Shown: piece after piece, positions 1 through 9,443 of the stretch | Position numbering within the stretch: the first letter of the stretch is position 1 | How the letters are laid out: every line of letters begins with the position of its first letter | Position numbers and translations under genes: made by a program | The notes under the pieces: generated by a model | What the model was told of the DNA's origin: nothing | The model's input: only the letters and a program-made list of their open reading frames with translations | The model's database searches: none | Assembly: GCA_051001135.1 (NCBI GenBank) | Contig: JBPCNO010000186.1 | Coordinates: 1 to 64,000 of the forward strand | Direction of reading: 5' to 3' | DNA length: 64,000 nucleotides | Origin: CAWHMN01 sp051001135 | GTDB taxonomy: Bacteria > Acidobacteriota > Terriglobia > Terriglobales > Acidobacteriaceae

Positions 1-207
1 GAGGCTTCGGGCGAGGTCGAGAGCTTCATCGATCGCACCTTCCTCGCCGGGCTTCCGCGGGTGCGGGTGGTGCATGGCAGCGGCATGGGCATCCTGCGCC
101 GCGCGCTGCGGGAGATGCTGGGCAAGCATCCCCACGTCGCGCTGGTCAGCGAGGCCCCGCAGTCAGAGGGCGGCGGCGGCGCGACGGTGATCGAGCTCCG
201 CCAGTAG
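1..207 (+). CDS. mutS2: Endonuclease MutS2, C-terminal Smr domain (5' end outside window)
   Basis: Only the last 68 codons are visible, in frame from base 1 to the TAG at 205-207. They contain the Smr-domain signature around VVHGSGMGILRRAL (residues 23-36 of the visible part), followed by a short Gly-rich stretch and the typical TVIELR ending. In MutS2 this domain is a DNA nicking nuclease that follows a MutS-like ATPase and acts against recombination intermediates or on stalled ribosomes. The ATPase part lies upstream and cannot be checked, so a stand-alone Smr protein is possible but less likely. Confidence 0.75.
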   Translation, partial: EASGEVESFIDRTFLAGLPRVRVVHGSGMGILRRALREMLGKHPHVALVSEAPQSEGGGGATVIELRQ

Positions 208-275
208 CACTGGTGCGCGTCATCATCACGGTGCTAGCATCGTGCTCCCAGAGAGAAAACGTCCGGAGAAACGCC

Positions 276-914
276 ATGGTGCGCATTATTACGATCGAGC
301 GCGAGTACGGCAGCCAGGGCGCTGAATTCGCCCATCGCCTGGCGGAGCAGCTTGGCTGGCGGCTGGTGGATCAGTGCCTGGTGGAAGAGATCGCCCGCAA
401 GGCCCACGTCACCGCCGCGATGGTGAAGAACTGCGATGAGCGGCTCGACCCCTGGTACTACCGCATTGGCAAGTCCTTCTGGCACGGCAGTGTAGAGCGG
501 CTTCCGGCCATCATGGCGGAGAGCGAGGTCTTCGACAGCGAGCGCATGGTTACGCTGGTCCGCGAATACCTGAAGGACCGCGTCGCCGAAGGCAATTGTG
601 TGGTGGTTGGCCGTGGCGCCGCATCTGCGCTTTCCGGCCTGCCCGGAGCCTTCCATATCTTCGTCTATGCATCCATGCGGCGGAAGATCGAATGGTTCCG
701 GCGCGAGTTCCCCGATCGAGCTGAGCAGGCGGAGGAAGAACTGCTCGCGACCGATCACCGCCGCGCCGCTTACATCCGCAATTTCTATGACCAGGACTGG
801 GCCGATCGCCGACTCTACCAGCTTATGCTCAACTCCTGCATGGGCTTCCGCGCCATGGTCGCCGCCGCGCTGGAAGCGACGGGGCTGTCTGCCTCGGTTC
901 ACCACCGGGCTTAG
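276..914 (+). CDS. Cytidylate kinase-like family protein
   Basis: A 212-residue cytosolic protein. It opens with IITIEREYGSQG, a modified P-loop seen in the cytidylate-kinase-like family, and has a VVVGRGAA motif near the middle, which together suggest a nucleotide/nucleoside phosphate kinase fold. The substrate is not known for this family. Start: the open frame extends to 213, but the ATG at 276 has a GGAG about eight bases upstream and begins exactly at the conserved beta strand. It follows mutS2 by about 70 nt on the same strand and may be co-transcribed. It is not the main Cmk, whose N-terminus is different. Confidence 0.75.
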   Translation: MVRIITIEREYGSQGAEFAHRLAEQLGWRLVDQCLVEEIARKAHVTAAMVKNCDERLDPWYYRIGKSFWHGSVERLPAIMAESEVFDSERMVTLVREYLKDRVAEGNCVVVGRGAASALSGLPGAFHIFVYASMRRKIEWFRREFPDRAEQAEEELLATDHRRAAYIRNFYDQDWADRRLYQLMLNSCMGFRAMVAAALEATGLSASVHHRA

Positions 915-1038
915 GTTCACTCCCCGTCGGGGCCGTACCCCATTCCCCCGGTATGAATCCGCTAAATTCCTCTTTCCAGAAGGCTTATGACTGGCTTCTG
1001 TGGCGATGCGCAAAGAATGGTGCACCCGGATTCCGCCC

Positions 1039-4000
1039 CTAAAAGGAAATGCGTGCGGAGAGTTGCACTTCCCGGCCGGGCGTCGTGACCTCGGTGATGG
1101 ACCCGAAGCCGGCTGTGTTCACAAAGCGGTTGGGCGTTCCGTAGTTGGTGTGGTTGAAGGTGTTGAAGAACTCCCCGCGCGTCTCCAGCCGCCACCGTTC
1201 TGTCACGGCGAAGCCGCGTACCACCGCCAGGTCCATGGTCTGCATGCCCGGTCCATAAACGGTATTCCGCCCCACGTCTCCAAACGTGTACGCAGCGGGC
1301 GTGGCGAAGGCTGCGGGATTGAACCACGACACAGGTGTATGCGTGGCGGCGCCCGTTTCCCGGCCGAATACCGGTTTGCCGGTAAGGTTCGCGCGAATGG
1401 GATTCTCGCCCAGGGCGGTCCCGGCGTTCGCCGTATCGCCGAAGACCGAGATAGTCAGCGGAAAGCCGCTCTGCACCTGAAAGATGCTGGTGAGGCGCCA
1501 GTTCCGCGTCACCGCAGTGGTCAGACGCGAGCGGCTCCAGCTTGGCGCGTCGATCACGGCTGAGAGCGCGAAGCGATGGCGGATGTCGCAGGCCAGCCCC
1601 TTCTCCAGGTCCAGCCGGGAATTATTCTGCGGGATGGCGGCCTCGAACATAGGCGAGCGAAAGTCGGGTGCGTTCGAAAGGCTCTTCGCATAGGTATAGT
1701 TCGCGAGAAAGCTGAGGCCGTGCTCGAAGCGGCGGCGAACGTTCACATACCCGGCGTCGTACCAGCTTTGGGCAGAGTTCTCCAGCAGGTTGATGGTAGA
1801 GACGGGGAAGGTCATAGAAACGGCGGTGACGTCCGGCGGCAATGTGGTGTTGGGCACAAAGCTGATCTTGGTCAGCGGGCGGCGCGGCTGTATGGCGCCG
1901 GGGCCGGGCTGGGCATTGTTGATCAGGTGCGCGCGCTGCAGGTGGAAGCCGCCCGAGCCCAGATAGCCGATCTCGAGCGTGGCCTGTTGCCCCAGCGATT
2001 TCTCGACTGAAGCCGACCATTGTTCAATGTACTGCGGCGAAGGGTGTAGCTCCATGCCGGTGAAGCTGGTTGTCGTCTTTCCCAGGACCGACGGAGCGAA
2101 GTTGAAGCCGCTGAAGCTGGGCTGGAAGTTATCGCTCTGGTTGGTCTCCGGAAATACGTACGGGACATTGTGACGTTGATTGCACCAGGTATTCATGTCC
2201 ACCGGCGTAAAGAACATACCGTAGGCCGCGTGCAACACCAGGCCCACGCCGGGAACGCCCTGCGCGATGCCGAGCCGCGGCGCGAAGTTCGTCCAATTGG
2301 GATACATCAGCCCCCTGGGCAGGCCGTTCTGGCCGCCGACAAAGATGGAGGGCACACCATCGTTGAAGATGAGGTTGGAGTTGGTGTAGCGCGTGTCGTA
2401 CAGCGGACTCATGTACTCATACCTCAGTCCGTAGTCGAGGGTCGTCTGCGCGGTAATGCGATAGGAGTCCTGCACAAAGCCGTCGGCATACCACTGCCGC
2501 AGATTCATCTGCGGAATGCCGGCCTGGCGCTGGCGTACGGCCGGAAGTCCGAGCAGGAAGCTGGCCAGCGCCGAGCCGGTGCCATCGTTGGTGCCGGTGC
2601 CGGTAGTGAAGCCGTTGGTGAACTGATAGTAGCCGCGGTTCTGGAAGAAGCCCCACATGGGCCAGATAAAGCGCTGATAGGCGGCCCCGAACTTCATGCT
2701 GTGCCGGCCGCGCTGCCAGTTCAGGGTGTTGCGGCCCTCCACGACGGTGTCCCATGAATGCATGGGTGTTGCAGCGTAGCTGTCGCCGAGCGGTGAGTAG
2801 CCCTGGATGTTGAAGTACGGCGCTCCCCATGCGGCCGGCCCGCCATAGCCGACGCCGGCAATACCCAACTCCGAGACAATGTCGTTCCGGTTGGCGCTCT
2901 CGGTGGTGTGATCCATGCTGAGGCGGGAGATGGCCAGCGTGGCCAGGTTGAGCAGGTTGGGCGTGAGGATGTGGTTCCAGCCGAGGCTGCCCTGCTGGGC
3001 AAGATTGTCGTGAACGTAGCCGAAGCCCGGCTCGTTCTGCGGCATGAAGCCGTGTTCGCCGCCAGCGGAGTAGCGGAAGTAGGAGGTATCTCCGCGCGCA
3101 AAGTCGTGATCCAGCCGGACGGTGCCCTGGTCGGTGTAGTGGATCTCGTTGCGGACATCCAGGTAATTGTTGGAATCGTTCCCCGCGCCGACGACGGTGG
3201 GAGCGCCCATCATGGTCATGCCGGCCATGCCGCCCATGCCATCCATGCTCACATTCGGCCGCGGTGTGTACTTGCCCAGCATGATGGCCGCGACCGAATC
3301 GATGCGCTTTGCAGGAATCACATTGCCGGGAAAGGGATCCCGCAAGATCTGCGGATTGGCGGGAGAGACGGGGAGAGCCGGATTGTATGCGGGATTCTTG
3401 CGCGTGGTTGACGGGTCGTAGATGGTGACGCCGCTCATGGAGAAGTCGCCGTTGACCTCATCTCCCGTCGGCACCGTCATGGTCATGGAGTTGGCCTGCA
3501 CATGCCGCAGCCCTTCGTAGTTGGTGAAGAAGAAGGTGTGCTTGCGGTAGAGCGGTCCGCCGACGGAGCCGCCAAAGTTATTCTGCACCAGGTGCTTGGT
3601 GCCGCCCATGTCGTTGAAGGAGTGCGCGTCAAGCGCGCCATTGCGCAGAAACTCATAGGCTGTGCCGTGAAACTCGCTGGAGCCGGAGCGGGTGACGATA
3701 TTGATCTGGCCGCCGCCGGCTCCGCCCATCTCCGCGGAATAGCTCCCGGTTTCCACCTGGAATTCCTGCACGGCGTCCGGCGAAGCGCTGAAGTTCTGCG
3801 TATTGAAGGTGGGGTCGGTATTGGTCGCGCCATCCAGCAAAAAGTAGTTGGCGTTGGGACGATTGCCGCCGATGGAGACCGCGGATGCCTGTCCTGGCCG
3901 CCAATAGAGCGGGTTCATGTCGCCGGTCTGCGCGCCATGGCTCAGGTGAGCGCCGGGCACCGTGAGCACCAGGTCGATGAGCATGCGGCCATTGAGCGGG

Positions 4001-4464
4001 AGTTGCGACACCGAGTGCTGATCGACCACCTCCCCCACGCTGGCGTCGGTGGTCTGGAGCAGGTCCGGCGTGTCATGGACGACGATGGTCTGCGCGGCCG
4101 ATCCGATCGCGAGCGCTATATCGAGATTGGTCGTACCAAGCTCCAGCGTGACGGCGCGCGTGCTGGTCTGGAAGCCGGCCGAGCTGACTTCGAGCTGGTA
4201 CGGCCCGGGTTGCACAGCCTCCAGCCGGTAAAGGCCGCTTGCGTCGGTATCCACCTGCCGGGTGGCGCCCGTTCCGGTTGCGTCGATGGTCACATGCGAG
4301 CCCGGAATGGCATGGTGCTGCGCATCCGTGACCGACCCGGTGAGCGTGGCATAGTTGGCCTGAGCCTGGGCAGACGCTGCAGCGATGGTCATGCCGGCCA
4401 AGGCCAGGAGTGTACGGGTGGCTGTGCCGAGGCGCGTCGCGGTGCGGGGATGAGGGAGATACAT
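1039..4464 (-). CDS. TonB-dependent receptor, Oar-like, with carboxypeptidase-regulatory-like domain
   Basis: A 1141-residue outer-membrane protein. A signal peptide (hydrophobic stretch LLALAGMTIAAASAQA) is followed by a carboxypeptidase-regulatory-like domain at about residues 35-110 (TGSVTDAQ ... GLYRLEAVQPGPY). Next comes a plug-like region (QLPLNGRMLIDLV) and a long beta-barrel ending in aromatic F. This layout is typical of the large Oar/SusC-like receptor families of acidobacteria; the substrate cannot be read from sequence, though polymers or saccharides are common. The start at 4464 has GGAG a few bases upstream and gives a good signal peptide; the longer frame to 4728 has none. An unusual Met/Gly-rich loop lies at about residues 405-420. 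Confidence 0.85.
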   Translation of the reverse strand: MYLPHPRTATRLGTATRTLLALAGMTIAAASAQAQANYATLTGSVTDAQHHAIPGSHVTIDATGTGATRQVDTDASGLYRLEAVQPGPYQLEVSSAGFQTSTRAVTLELGTTNLDIALAIGSAAQTIVVHDTPDLLQTTDASVGEVVDQHSVSQLPLNGRMLIDLVLTVPGAHLSHGAQTGDMNPLYWRPGQASAVSIGGNRPNANYFLLDGATNTDPTFNTQNFSASPDAVQEFQVETGSYSAEMGGAGGGQINIVTRSGSSEFHGTAYEFLRNGALDAHSFNDMGGTKHLVQNNFGGSVGGPLYRKHTFFFTNYEGLRHVQANSMTMTVPTGDEVNGDFSMSGVTIYDPSTTRKNPAYNPALPVSPANPQILRDPFPGNVIPAKRIDSVAAIMLGKYTPRPNVSMDGMGGMAGMTMMGAPTVVGAGNDSNNYLDVRNEIHYTDQGTVRLDHDFARGDTSYFRYSAGGEHGFMPQNEPGFGYVHDNLAQQGSLGWNHILTPNLLNLATLAISRLSMDHTTESANRNDIVSELGIAGVGYGGPAAWGAPYFNIQGYSPLGDSYAATPMHSWDTVVEGRNTLNWQRGRHSMKFGAAYQRFIWPMWGFFQNRGYYQFTNGFTTGTGTNDGTGSALASFLLGLPAVRQRQAGIPQMNLRQWYADGFVQDSYRITAQTTLDYGLRYEYMSPLYDTRYTNSNLIFNDGVPSIFVGGQNGLPRGLMYPNWTNFAPRLGIAQGVPGVGLVLHAAYGMFFTPVDMNTWCNQRHNVPYVFPETNQSDNFQPSFSGFNFAPSVLGKTTTSFTGMELHPSPQYIEQWSASVEKSLGQQATLEIGYLGSGGFHLQRAHLINNAQPGPGAIQPRRPLTKISFVPNTTLPPDVTAVSMTFPVSTINLLENSAQSWYDAGYVNVRRRFEHGLSFLANYTYAKSLSNAPDFRSPMFEAAIPQNNSRLDLEKGLACDIRHRFALSAVIDAPSWSRSRLTTAVTRNWRLTSIFQVQSGFPLTISVFGDTANAGTALGENPIRANLTGKPVFGRETGAATHTPVSWFNPAAFATPAAYTFGDVGRNTVYGPGMQTMDLAVVRGFAVTERWRLETRGEFFNTFNHTNYGTPNRFVNTAGFGSITEVTTPGREVQLSARISF

Positions 4465-4739
4465 GGCGCTCCGGAAGAAAACATCTCCGCCCCACCTCAA
4501 GTGTCCTGCCGGGTGTGGGTGCGTTGCATGAAACGTACAGATCAGGACCGCCGCTGTCTTCAGACCGGGAGTGGACGCGCGCGTCCCTCTTTCGATGGAG
4601 AACCACGCGCCCCATTCACACGTCGCACCCGTCGCCGGATAGTCGGGCGGCGGCGAAATCACGGGCAGCGCCGAAGGTTCTTTGCATCCAAAGGGGTGAG
4701 GCCGAGCGATTTCGCTGCCGGCCTGCAAGGGGTGATTGG

Positions 4740-5174
4740 ATGGGATTACTGGGAAACGTGGCTAGAAATACGACCTTGTCGGCATTGGAAAATAAGCTGC
4801 CGAAGGTGATCAGCCCGGGCGCGCACAGTGTCATCGATTATGCGCATGCGGCGTTCTTCTTCACTGCGGGTCTGGTGCTCTGGGGCAGGAACCGGCGCGC
4901 GGCAGTTGCGGCGCTGGGCACAGGCGCCTTCGTGCTGGTGCAATCGATGGTGACGGATTATCCCGGCGGCGTCTGGCCGCAGATCAGCTTCCAGACGCAC
5001 GGCCGAATGGACGCGGGCTTCGCGTCGGCCTCACTGATCCTGCCCAGATTACTGGCGTTCGACCAGACACCCGCGGCCCAGATCTTTCGCGCGAACAGCG
5101 TGGTGGAGGCCAGTGTGGTGGGCCTGACAGACTGGGACAGCGACGAGGCGCGCCTGGAAAGAGCCGCTGCTTAG
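4740..5174 (+). CDS. Small membrane protein of unknown function
   Basis: 144 residues. The ATG at 4740 has AAGGGG seven bases upstream, which decides it over the longer frame from 4410. At least two hydrophobic segments are visible (AHAAFFFTAGLVLW and AAVAALGTGAFVLVQSMV), followed by the motif TDYPGGVWPQISFQTHGRMDAG and a soluble tail. Similar small membrane proteins with TDYPGG...HG(K/R)xD are common in acidobacteria, but no function is known to me. It is divergent from the TonB-dependent receptor, with about 275 nt of shared upstream DNA, so the two may be regulated together. It ends just before a strong hairpin. Confidence 0.7.
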   Translation: MGLLGNVARNTTLSALENKLPKVISPGAHSVIDYAHAAFFFTAGLVLWGRNRRAAVAALGTGAFVLVQSMVTDYPGGVWPQISFQTHGRMDAGFASASLILPRLLAFDQTPAAQIFRANSVVEASVVGLTDWDSDEARLERAAA

Positions 5175-5188
5175 GCACGCATGCGCCC

Positions 5189-5210
5189 CAGGCCGGTGTA
5201 AGCCGGCCTG
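5189..5210. terminator. Hairpin between convergent genes
   Basis: A perfect 8-bp stem CAGGCCGG / CCGGCCTG with a six-base loop (TGTAAG) starts 15 nt after the stop of the 4740-5174 gene and lies before the stop of the convergent 5227-5463 gene. There is no T-run on either side, so it could be a factor-assisted or bidirectional terminator or an RNA 3'-end stabiliser. Confidence 0.5.
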
Positions 5211-5226
5211 CCCGCTACAAGCTCTC

Positions 5227-5463
5227 TTACAGGTGTCGTACGGTTGCGCGCGACGGTGTCAGGCACTGCGGATCGATGTACACAAGGCCGTGGGGCTCCA
5301 CGTACGCCGCCACCGGCTCGCGTTGCCGGTCAGGCTGCAGTTCGCCATTGAGCCACACCACCCGCCCGTACCCGAGGGAGCCCACGGCCTCTCCTGCCTT
5401 GCGTCCATACGCTGTTTGTTTGACGACCAGATACTCAGCCTGAAACTCCGACGGTTTGCTCAT
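5227..5463 (-). CDS. Small hypothetical protein
   Basis: A 78-residue soluble protein with no recognised domain. The start at 5463 is supported by GAGGAG about nine bases upstream. The sequence alternates short strands (AEYLVVKQ, GRVVWLNGEL, GLVYIDP), suggesting a small beta-rich fold. It converges on the 4740-5174 gene and is divergent from the 5611-6369 membrane protein. Confidence 0.55.
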   Translation of the reverse strand: MSKPSEFQAEYLVVKQTAYGRKAGEAVGSLGYGRVVWLNGELQPDRQREPVAAYVEPHGLVYIDPQCLTPSRATVRHL

Positions 5464-5610
5464 GGGAACTGCTCCTCAGCGACGCTGGTGTTGCCGTAAG
5501 AGACCATAGCTCCGGCGAAAACGTCAGGGAATACCACTAAAGGTGCGGGTCGGCCTGAATCTCGGAACACTGCCTCAGCACGGTACTGAAGCGTCTCAAG
5601 CGGTTCCAGT

Positions 5611-6369
5611 ATGAACTTGTTTTCCGATAGGTGCACGCGTAGAAACGAACCCATGCGCGACGATTTGCAGAGCATAGCAGCGGGAACGAAGAATTCACTG
5701 GGCCGAGCTCTTGGCAAATGGGCCCTTGCGATATTAGTGCTTCTCTTCTGCGGATTTATCCTACAGGTCCTCTACCGGACCTTGCAGGCCACGCCATACA
5801 AAGGCCCCTCAGCACACACCTTTGCCCTATCGTGTGCTTGGATTCTTGGATTGCTGATTTTGCCGTGGGGCTGGTTGACGAACGCTCGTGCAGGCGATGC
5901 CTTTGGTGTTCGAAAAGATCGAGACACAATGCTCCTCGTGGTGACGTTTTCCGCCAATATTTTCTGCTGTTTCCTGTGCGGCTTCATTCTCTACTTTGGG
6001 TTTCGCCTGATTTCGTTTGCATCAGTGAGAGGCGAATCTGCCGGGGGCATGGCAACGGCCCTATCTGGCGCGGCTGTTGGCGCATCTTACGCGTTCATAC
6101 ACATTTTGGCGTGGCTCCCACTGATTCCGCGTAGGCGGAGAATGGTAGCGCTAAATGTCGGAATCGTAGGATCTGCCTTGACCACAGTAGTTGCTGTCCA
6201 AGCCTATTTAGCACTGGCTCAGGTGGTACCCGTGATTCACCGCCTGTACGTGACACACCTTGCATTTTCGGTCTTCACAACCTACCTTTACGCACCGGCT
6301 GTAGCGACGACGATCGCGTTGAATCATTACCTTACTCAGCACAAGCATGTGGGCTCCGAGACTCTTTAA
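5611..6369 (+). CDS. Multi-spanning membrane protein, unknown
   Basis: 252 residues with six or so hydrophobic segments (for example WALAILVLLFCGFILQVLY, FALSCAWILGLLILPWGWL, VTFSANIFCCFLCGFILYFG, TTVVAVQAYLALAQVV). The start is uncertain: 5611 gives the longest frame, and the ATG at 5653 (MRDDLQS) begins nearer the first membrane segment; neither has a clear ribosome binding site. Base composition is visibly less GC-rich than the flanking genes, with more A/T third positions, which may mean recent acquisition. No family recognised. Confidence 0.65.
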   Translation: MNLFSDRCTRRNEPMRDDLQSIAAGTKNSLGRALGKWALAILVLLFCGFILQVLYRTLQATPYKGPSAHTFALSCAWILGLLILPWGWLTNARAGDAFGVRKDRDTMLLVVTFSANIFCCFLCGFILYFGFRLISFASVRGESAGGMATALSGAAVGASYAFIHILAWLPLIPRRRRMVALNVGIVGSALTTVVAVQAYLALAQVVPVIHRLYVTHLAFSVFTTYLYAPAVATTIALNHYLTQHKHVGSETL

Positions 6370-6417
6370 TCGCGCCTGGGCAAGGTTGTCCCTCGCGCCC
6401 GCCCGTGCGGTCAGCAC

Positions 6418-7599
6418 TCAGATGCGCATGGGCATGATGATGTAGCGGTAACGGAAGTCGTCCTGGGGATCTTCGGGGCGCATCTGGCCGGCGGACTGGG
6501 CGTCTTTGAACTCCAGGCGCACCTCGCCGGTGTTGCCGATGGCTTTGAGGAAGTCGATCATGTAGGACGAGTTGAAGCCGACCATCAGCGGATCGAAGGT
6601 GTAGGGCGACTCGATGGTGTCTTCCGACTCGCCGCTCTCGGTCGATGAGCTCGAAACGCGCAGCTCGTTCTGTTCCAGCCGCACCTTGATCGCCCCGGAG
6701 CGCTCATCGGCAAACTGCGCGACGCGCTGGATGGAGCCCATCAGGTCTTCGCAGCGCACGATGATGAACTTGTTGTTGTCGCGCGGCAGCACTGCCTCGT
6801 AGTTGGGGAACTGGCCGGTAAGTTTGCGCGACGTGAGCACGCGGTGGCCGATGCGGAAGAAGAGCTGGTTGTCATCGTCGGCGAATTCCAGAGACTCGGC
6901 GTCGCTGTTCGACAGCAGCGACTGCAGCTCCGCCAGCGCCTTACGGGGAATCAGGGTCTTCTTCTCGCCGCCGGGGATGGCGCCCAGCGTCTCGCCGGTC
7001 TTCTCGACGTGCGCCAGGCGGTGGCCATCGGTCGCCACCATGGCCAGCGACTCGGGCTTGAGGATCAACAGCGCGCCGTTCAGGGTGTAGCGCGATTCCT
7101 CGTTCGAGATGGCGAAGATGGTCTTCGAGATCATGCCCTTGAGCGACGCCAGCGGAATGCGCACAGTCGAGGACTCAGGAAACTCCGGCACCTGCGGAAA
7201 GTTAGCGCGGGCCATGCCCACCATCTTGGTGTTCGACCGGCCGCAGCGGATCTGCACCCAGTGGTTGTCCATCAGCTTTACCGAGATCTCGCCGTCCGGC
7301 AGCAGCTTGATGTAGTCGTAGAGCTTGCGCGCGGGAATGGTGCAGGAGCCGGTCTTTTTGACCTTCGCGGCGCAGGAGGTCTTGATGCTCTGATCCAGGT
7401 CCGTGGCCGTGATAGTCAGCCGCCCGGTCTCCGCATCCGCTTCCAGCAGGAAATTCGACAGGATCGGGATGGTGGTCTTGCGCTCGACCACGGACTGGGT
7501 GGCGGTCAGCTCGCGGAGGAGTTCGCCGCGGTCGACGCCGATCTCCATGGCAAAGCCCTGAACGGTGTGCTTATCTGCTTCGAGTCCTACGCCAGGCAT
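6418..7599 (-). CDS. dnaN: DNA polymerase III beta subunit (sliding clamp)
   Basis: The beta clamp tethers the replicative polymerase to DNA. The conserved N-terminus ELLRELTATQSVVERKTTIP and the ending RYIIMPMRI identify it; three clamp repeats span the protein. The start at 7599 (393 aa) has AGGAG eight bases upstream. An internal ATG at 7548 (MEIGVDRGELL, 376 aa) matches where most DnaN proteins begin and has a weaker AGGG, so either is possible. In many bacteria dnaN follows dnaA directly; here dnaA lies about 7.4 kb away on the same strand with unrelated genes between. Confidence 0.95.
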   Translation of the reverse strand: MPGVGLEADKHTVQGFAMEIGVDRGELLRELTATQSVVERKTTIPILSNFLLEADAETGRLTITATDLDQSIKTSCAAKVKKTGSCTIPARKLYDYIKLLPDGEISVKLMDNHWVQIRCGRSNTKMVGMARANFPQVPEFPESSTVRIPLASLKGMISKTIFAISNEESRYTLNGALLILKPESLAMVATDGHRLAHVEKTGETLGAIPGGEKKTLIPRKALAELQSLLSNSDAESLEFADDDNQLFFRIGHRVLTSRKLTGQFPNYEAVLPRDNNKFIIVRCEDLMGSIQRVAQFADERSGAIKVRLEQNELRVSSSSTESGESEDTIESPYTFDPLMVGFNSSYMIDFLKAIGNTGEVRLEFKDAQSAGQMRPEDPQDDFRYRYIIMPMRI

Positions 7600-8230
7600 G
7601 CGGTGTGCTCCTATGGGGTATGCATCTTCGACGGGGTTGCCCAAACTGTACACCAGCAGGCGAGCAGTGGGCACGTTTTGATTGTAGTGGGAATGGCGGC
7701 GTGGAAAGGGCGTTCGTTCTTCGGAAAACGGGGTGTCCGGAGGCGTGATCCGCCAGCCGCGAACCCGGCGGAAAATCAAAAGCTCAAGACGGCTACGAAG
7801 AAGAGTACTAACACCTTGGTGAAAGTAAATACTTCTATCGTCGTAGCCGTCGTTTGGTCTGGAAAAGTGGGAATCGGGAGGGAAACCGCAGCCCGGATGC
7901 CTGCGGGGCTACGGCCGGTTTTAGAAAAACAGGAGCCCGAATTGAGGACGAGCAGGAAGATCGGTGCATATGGCTGGAAGCATGGTCCTGATCTCCGCAG
8001 CGTCCACAGCCGAGAGGCAACAATGTGCGGCGGAGAACCGGCCGTCCGTGGGAAACGGCAGCGAATCCGTGCCGGGCGCGCCTGTCGCGCGGAGCCGCTT
8101 TCCACAGTGACGCGGATATCCGCAGCGTCCACCATCGCGTGCCGGCCAAGCCGGAGCACCGCCGGAACAGCCAGCGGAATAGGATGAGAGGGCGGACTAT
8201 GCCGGGCGTGATTGCAGGAGAGAAGAGTTG
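7600..8230. other. Intergenic region between dnaN and the lactonase gene
   Basis: About 630 nt with no convincing gene; open frames here lack family resemblance and ribosome binding sites. It should hold the dnaN promoter (minus) and the lactonase promoter (plus). It contains a 14-nt direct repeat TCCGCAGCGTCCAC at 7994-8007 and 8119-8132, and a perfect 12-bp palindrome GCGGATATCCGC at 8112-8123. No consensus DnaA boxes were seen. Confidence 0.5.
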
Positions 8231-9415
8231 ATGACCAACAGGAGATCGGTACTGAAAGGGCTGGCGTCGGTTCCGTTGGCCGTGGCGGCGCGCGGATGGG
8301 CCAAACGGGTACAGTTCGCTGCCCGGCCGGAGGCGCTGGTCTTCGTGGGCACGTATACGGGCAAGGGAAGCGATGGCATCTACGCGTATCGCTGGCACGC
8401 GCGGGCGGGGGAGTTGGAATCGCTGGGTCTGGCGGCCAAGAGTGAGAATCCGTCGTTCCTCGCCACAAGTGCCGATGGCGCAAGCCTTTATGCGGTCAAC
8501 GAGATCCATACCTTCCGCGACAAGCAGGATGGATCCATCTCCGGCTTTCAGGTGGACCGCGCAACCGGCAAGCTGGCGGCCGGCACGGTGGTCTCTTCGG
8601 GCGGGGCCGGACCGTGCCAGCTATCGCTCGATCACACCGGACGCATGCTCTTCGCCGCGGATTACGACGCCGGCAGCGCTGCCGCGTGCCCTATTCTGGG
8701 TGCCGGGCGCACGGGTGAGCCGGTGTGGAATCCCCACTACCAGGGCCACGGCCCCAATGCCAAGCGGCAGGAGGCGCCGCACATCCATTGCACCACCGTG
8801 TCGCCGGACAACCGCTGGCTCCTGATCAACGATCTGGGGCGCGACCAGATCATGGTCTACGCGCTGGGGAAGTCATTGCAGCCTGGGGCGGAGCCGTCGT
8901 CGATCTACCGGGGAGCGCCGGGCTCCGGTCCGCGATCCTTCGCCTTTCATCCCAATGGCCGCTGGGCCTACTCGACCAATGAGCTGGCCAACTCGGTCGA
9001 TGTGCTGCGCTGGGGCGCCGCGCATGGCACTCTGACGCGGTCGGCAGCGGTCTCTACCGTACCTGCAGACTTCCACGGCGAGAACACTCCCGCCAGTGTG
9101 GTGATATCGCCGGATGGTCGCTTTCTCTATGTCTCCAACCGCGACGGCGCTCCAGTCGCCGAGCCCGGCAACGACAGCATCGCCGTCTTCACTGTCAGCA
9201 ACGCCGGGGGCACGCTCACACCGCTCGAGCACACGCTCACCGGTGGCCGCATCCCTCGCCACTTCGCGCTCGACCCAAGCGGCCACTGGCTGGTGGTGGC
9301 GCACCAGGAGTCGGCCAGCCTGGTCGTGCTCGCCCGCGATCCCGCCACCGGCCGCCTGAAGAACATCGACCGCAAGTACCAGATCCATCAGCCGACCTGC
9401 GTCGTCTTCTGCTGA
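8231..9415 (+). CDS. Lactonase family protein (7-bladed beta-propeller, YbhE/Pgl-like), Tat-exported
   Basis: 394 residues. The N-terminus TNRRSVLKGLASVPLA is a twin-arginine signal, so the protein probably folds in the cytoplasm and is exported. The rest is the lactonase/6-phosphogluconolactonase propeller family: FVGTYTGKGSDGIYAY at the first blade, GGAGPCQLSLDHTGR, ISPDGRFLYVSNR, and the family ending GGRIPRHFALDPSGHWLVVAHQ split over the last blades. ATG at 8231 is preceded by AGGAG at 8216-8220; a TTG directly before it is not needed. The exported form probably does not act in the pentose phosphate pathway; the true substrate is unknown. Confidence 0.85.
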   Translation: MTNRRSVLKGLASVPLAVAARGWAKRVQFAARPEALVFVGTYTGKGSDGIYAYRWHARAGELESLGLAAKSENPSFLATSADGASLYAVNEIHTFRDKQDGSISGFQVDRATGKLAAGTVVSSGGAGPCQLSLDHTGRMLFAADYDAGSAAACPILGAGRTGEPVWNPHYQGHGPNAKRQEAPHIHCTTVSPDNRWLLINDLGRDQIMVYALGKSLQPGAEPSSIYRGAPGSGPRSFAFHPNGRWAYSTNELANSVDVLRWGAAHGTLTRSAAVSTVPADFHGENTPASVVISPDGRFLYVSNRDGAPVAEPGNDSIAVFTVSNAGGTLTPLEHTLTGGRIPRHFALDPSGHWLVVAHQESASLVVLARDPATGRLKNIDRKYQIHQPTCVVFC

Positions 9416-9443
9416 GCTCGGGACACAAGCGCTCTTACACTCC

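Noticed and set aside
7776..8483. 235-codon minus-strand frame between dnaN and the lactonase gene
   Set aside because: No domain resemblance, overlaps the lactonase start and has an antisense-like composition.
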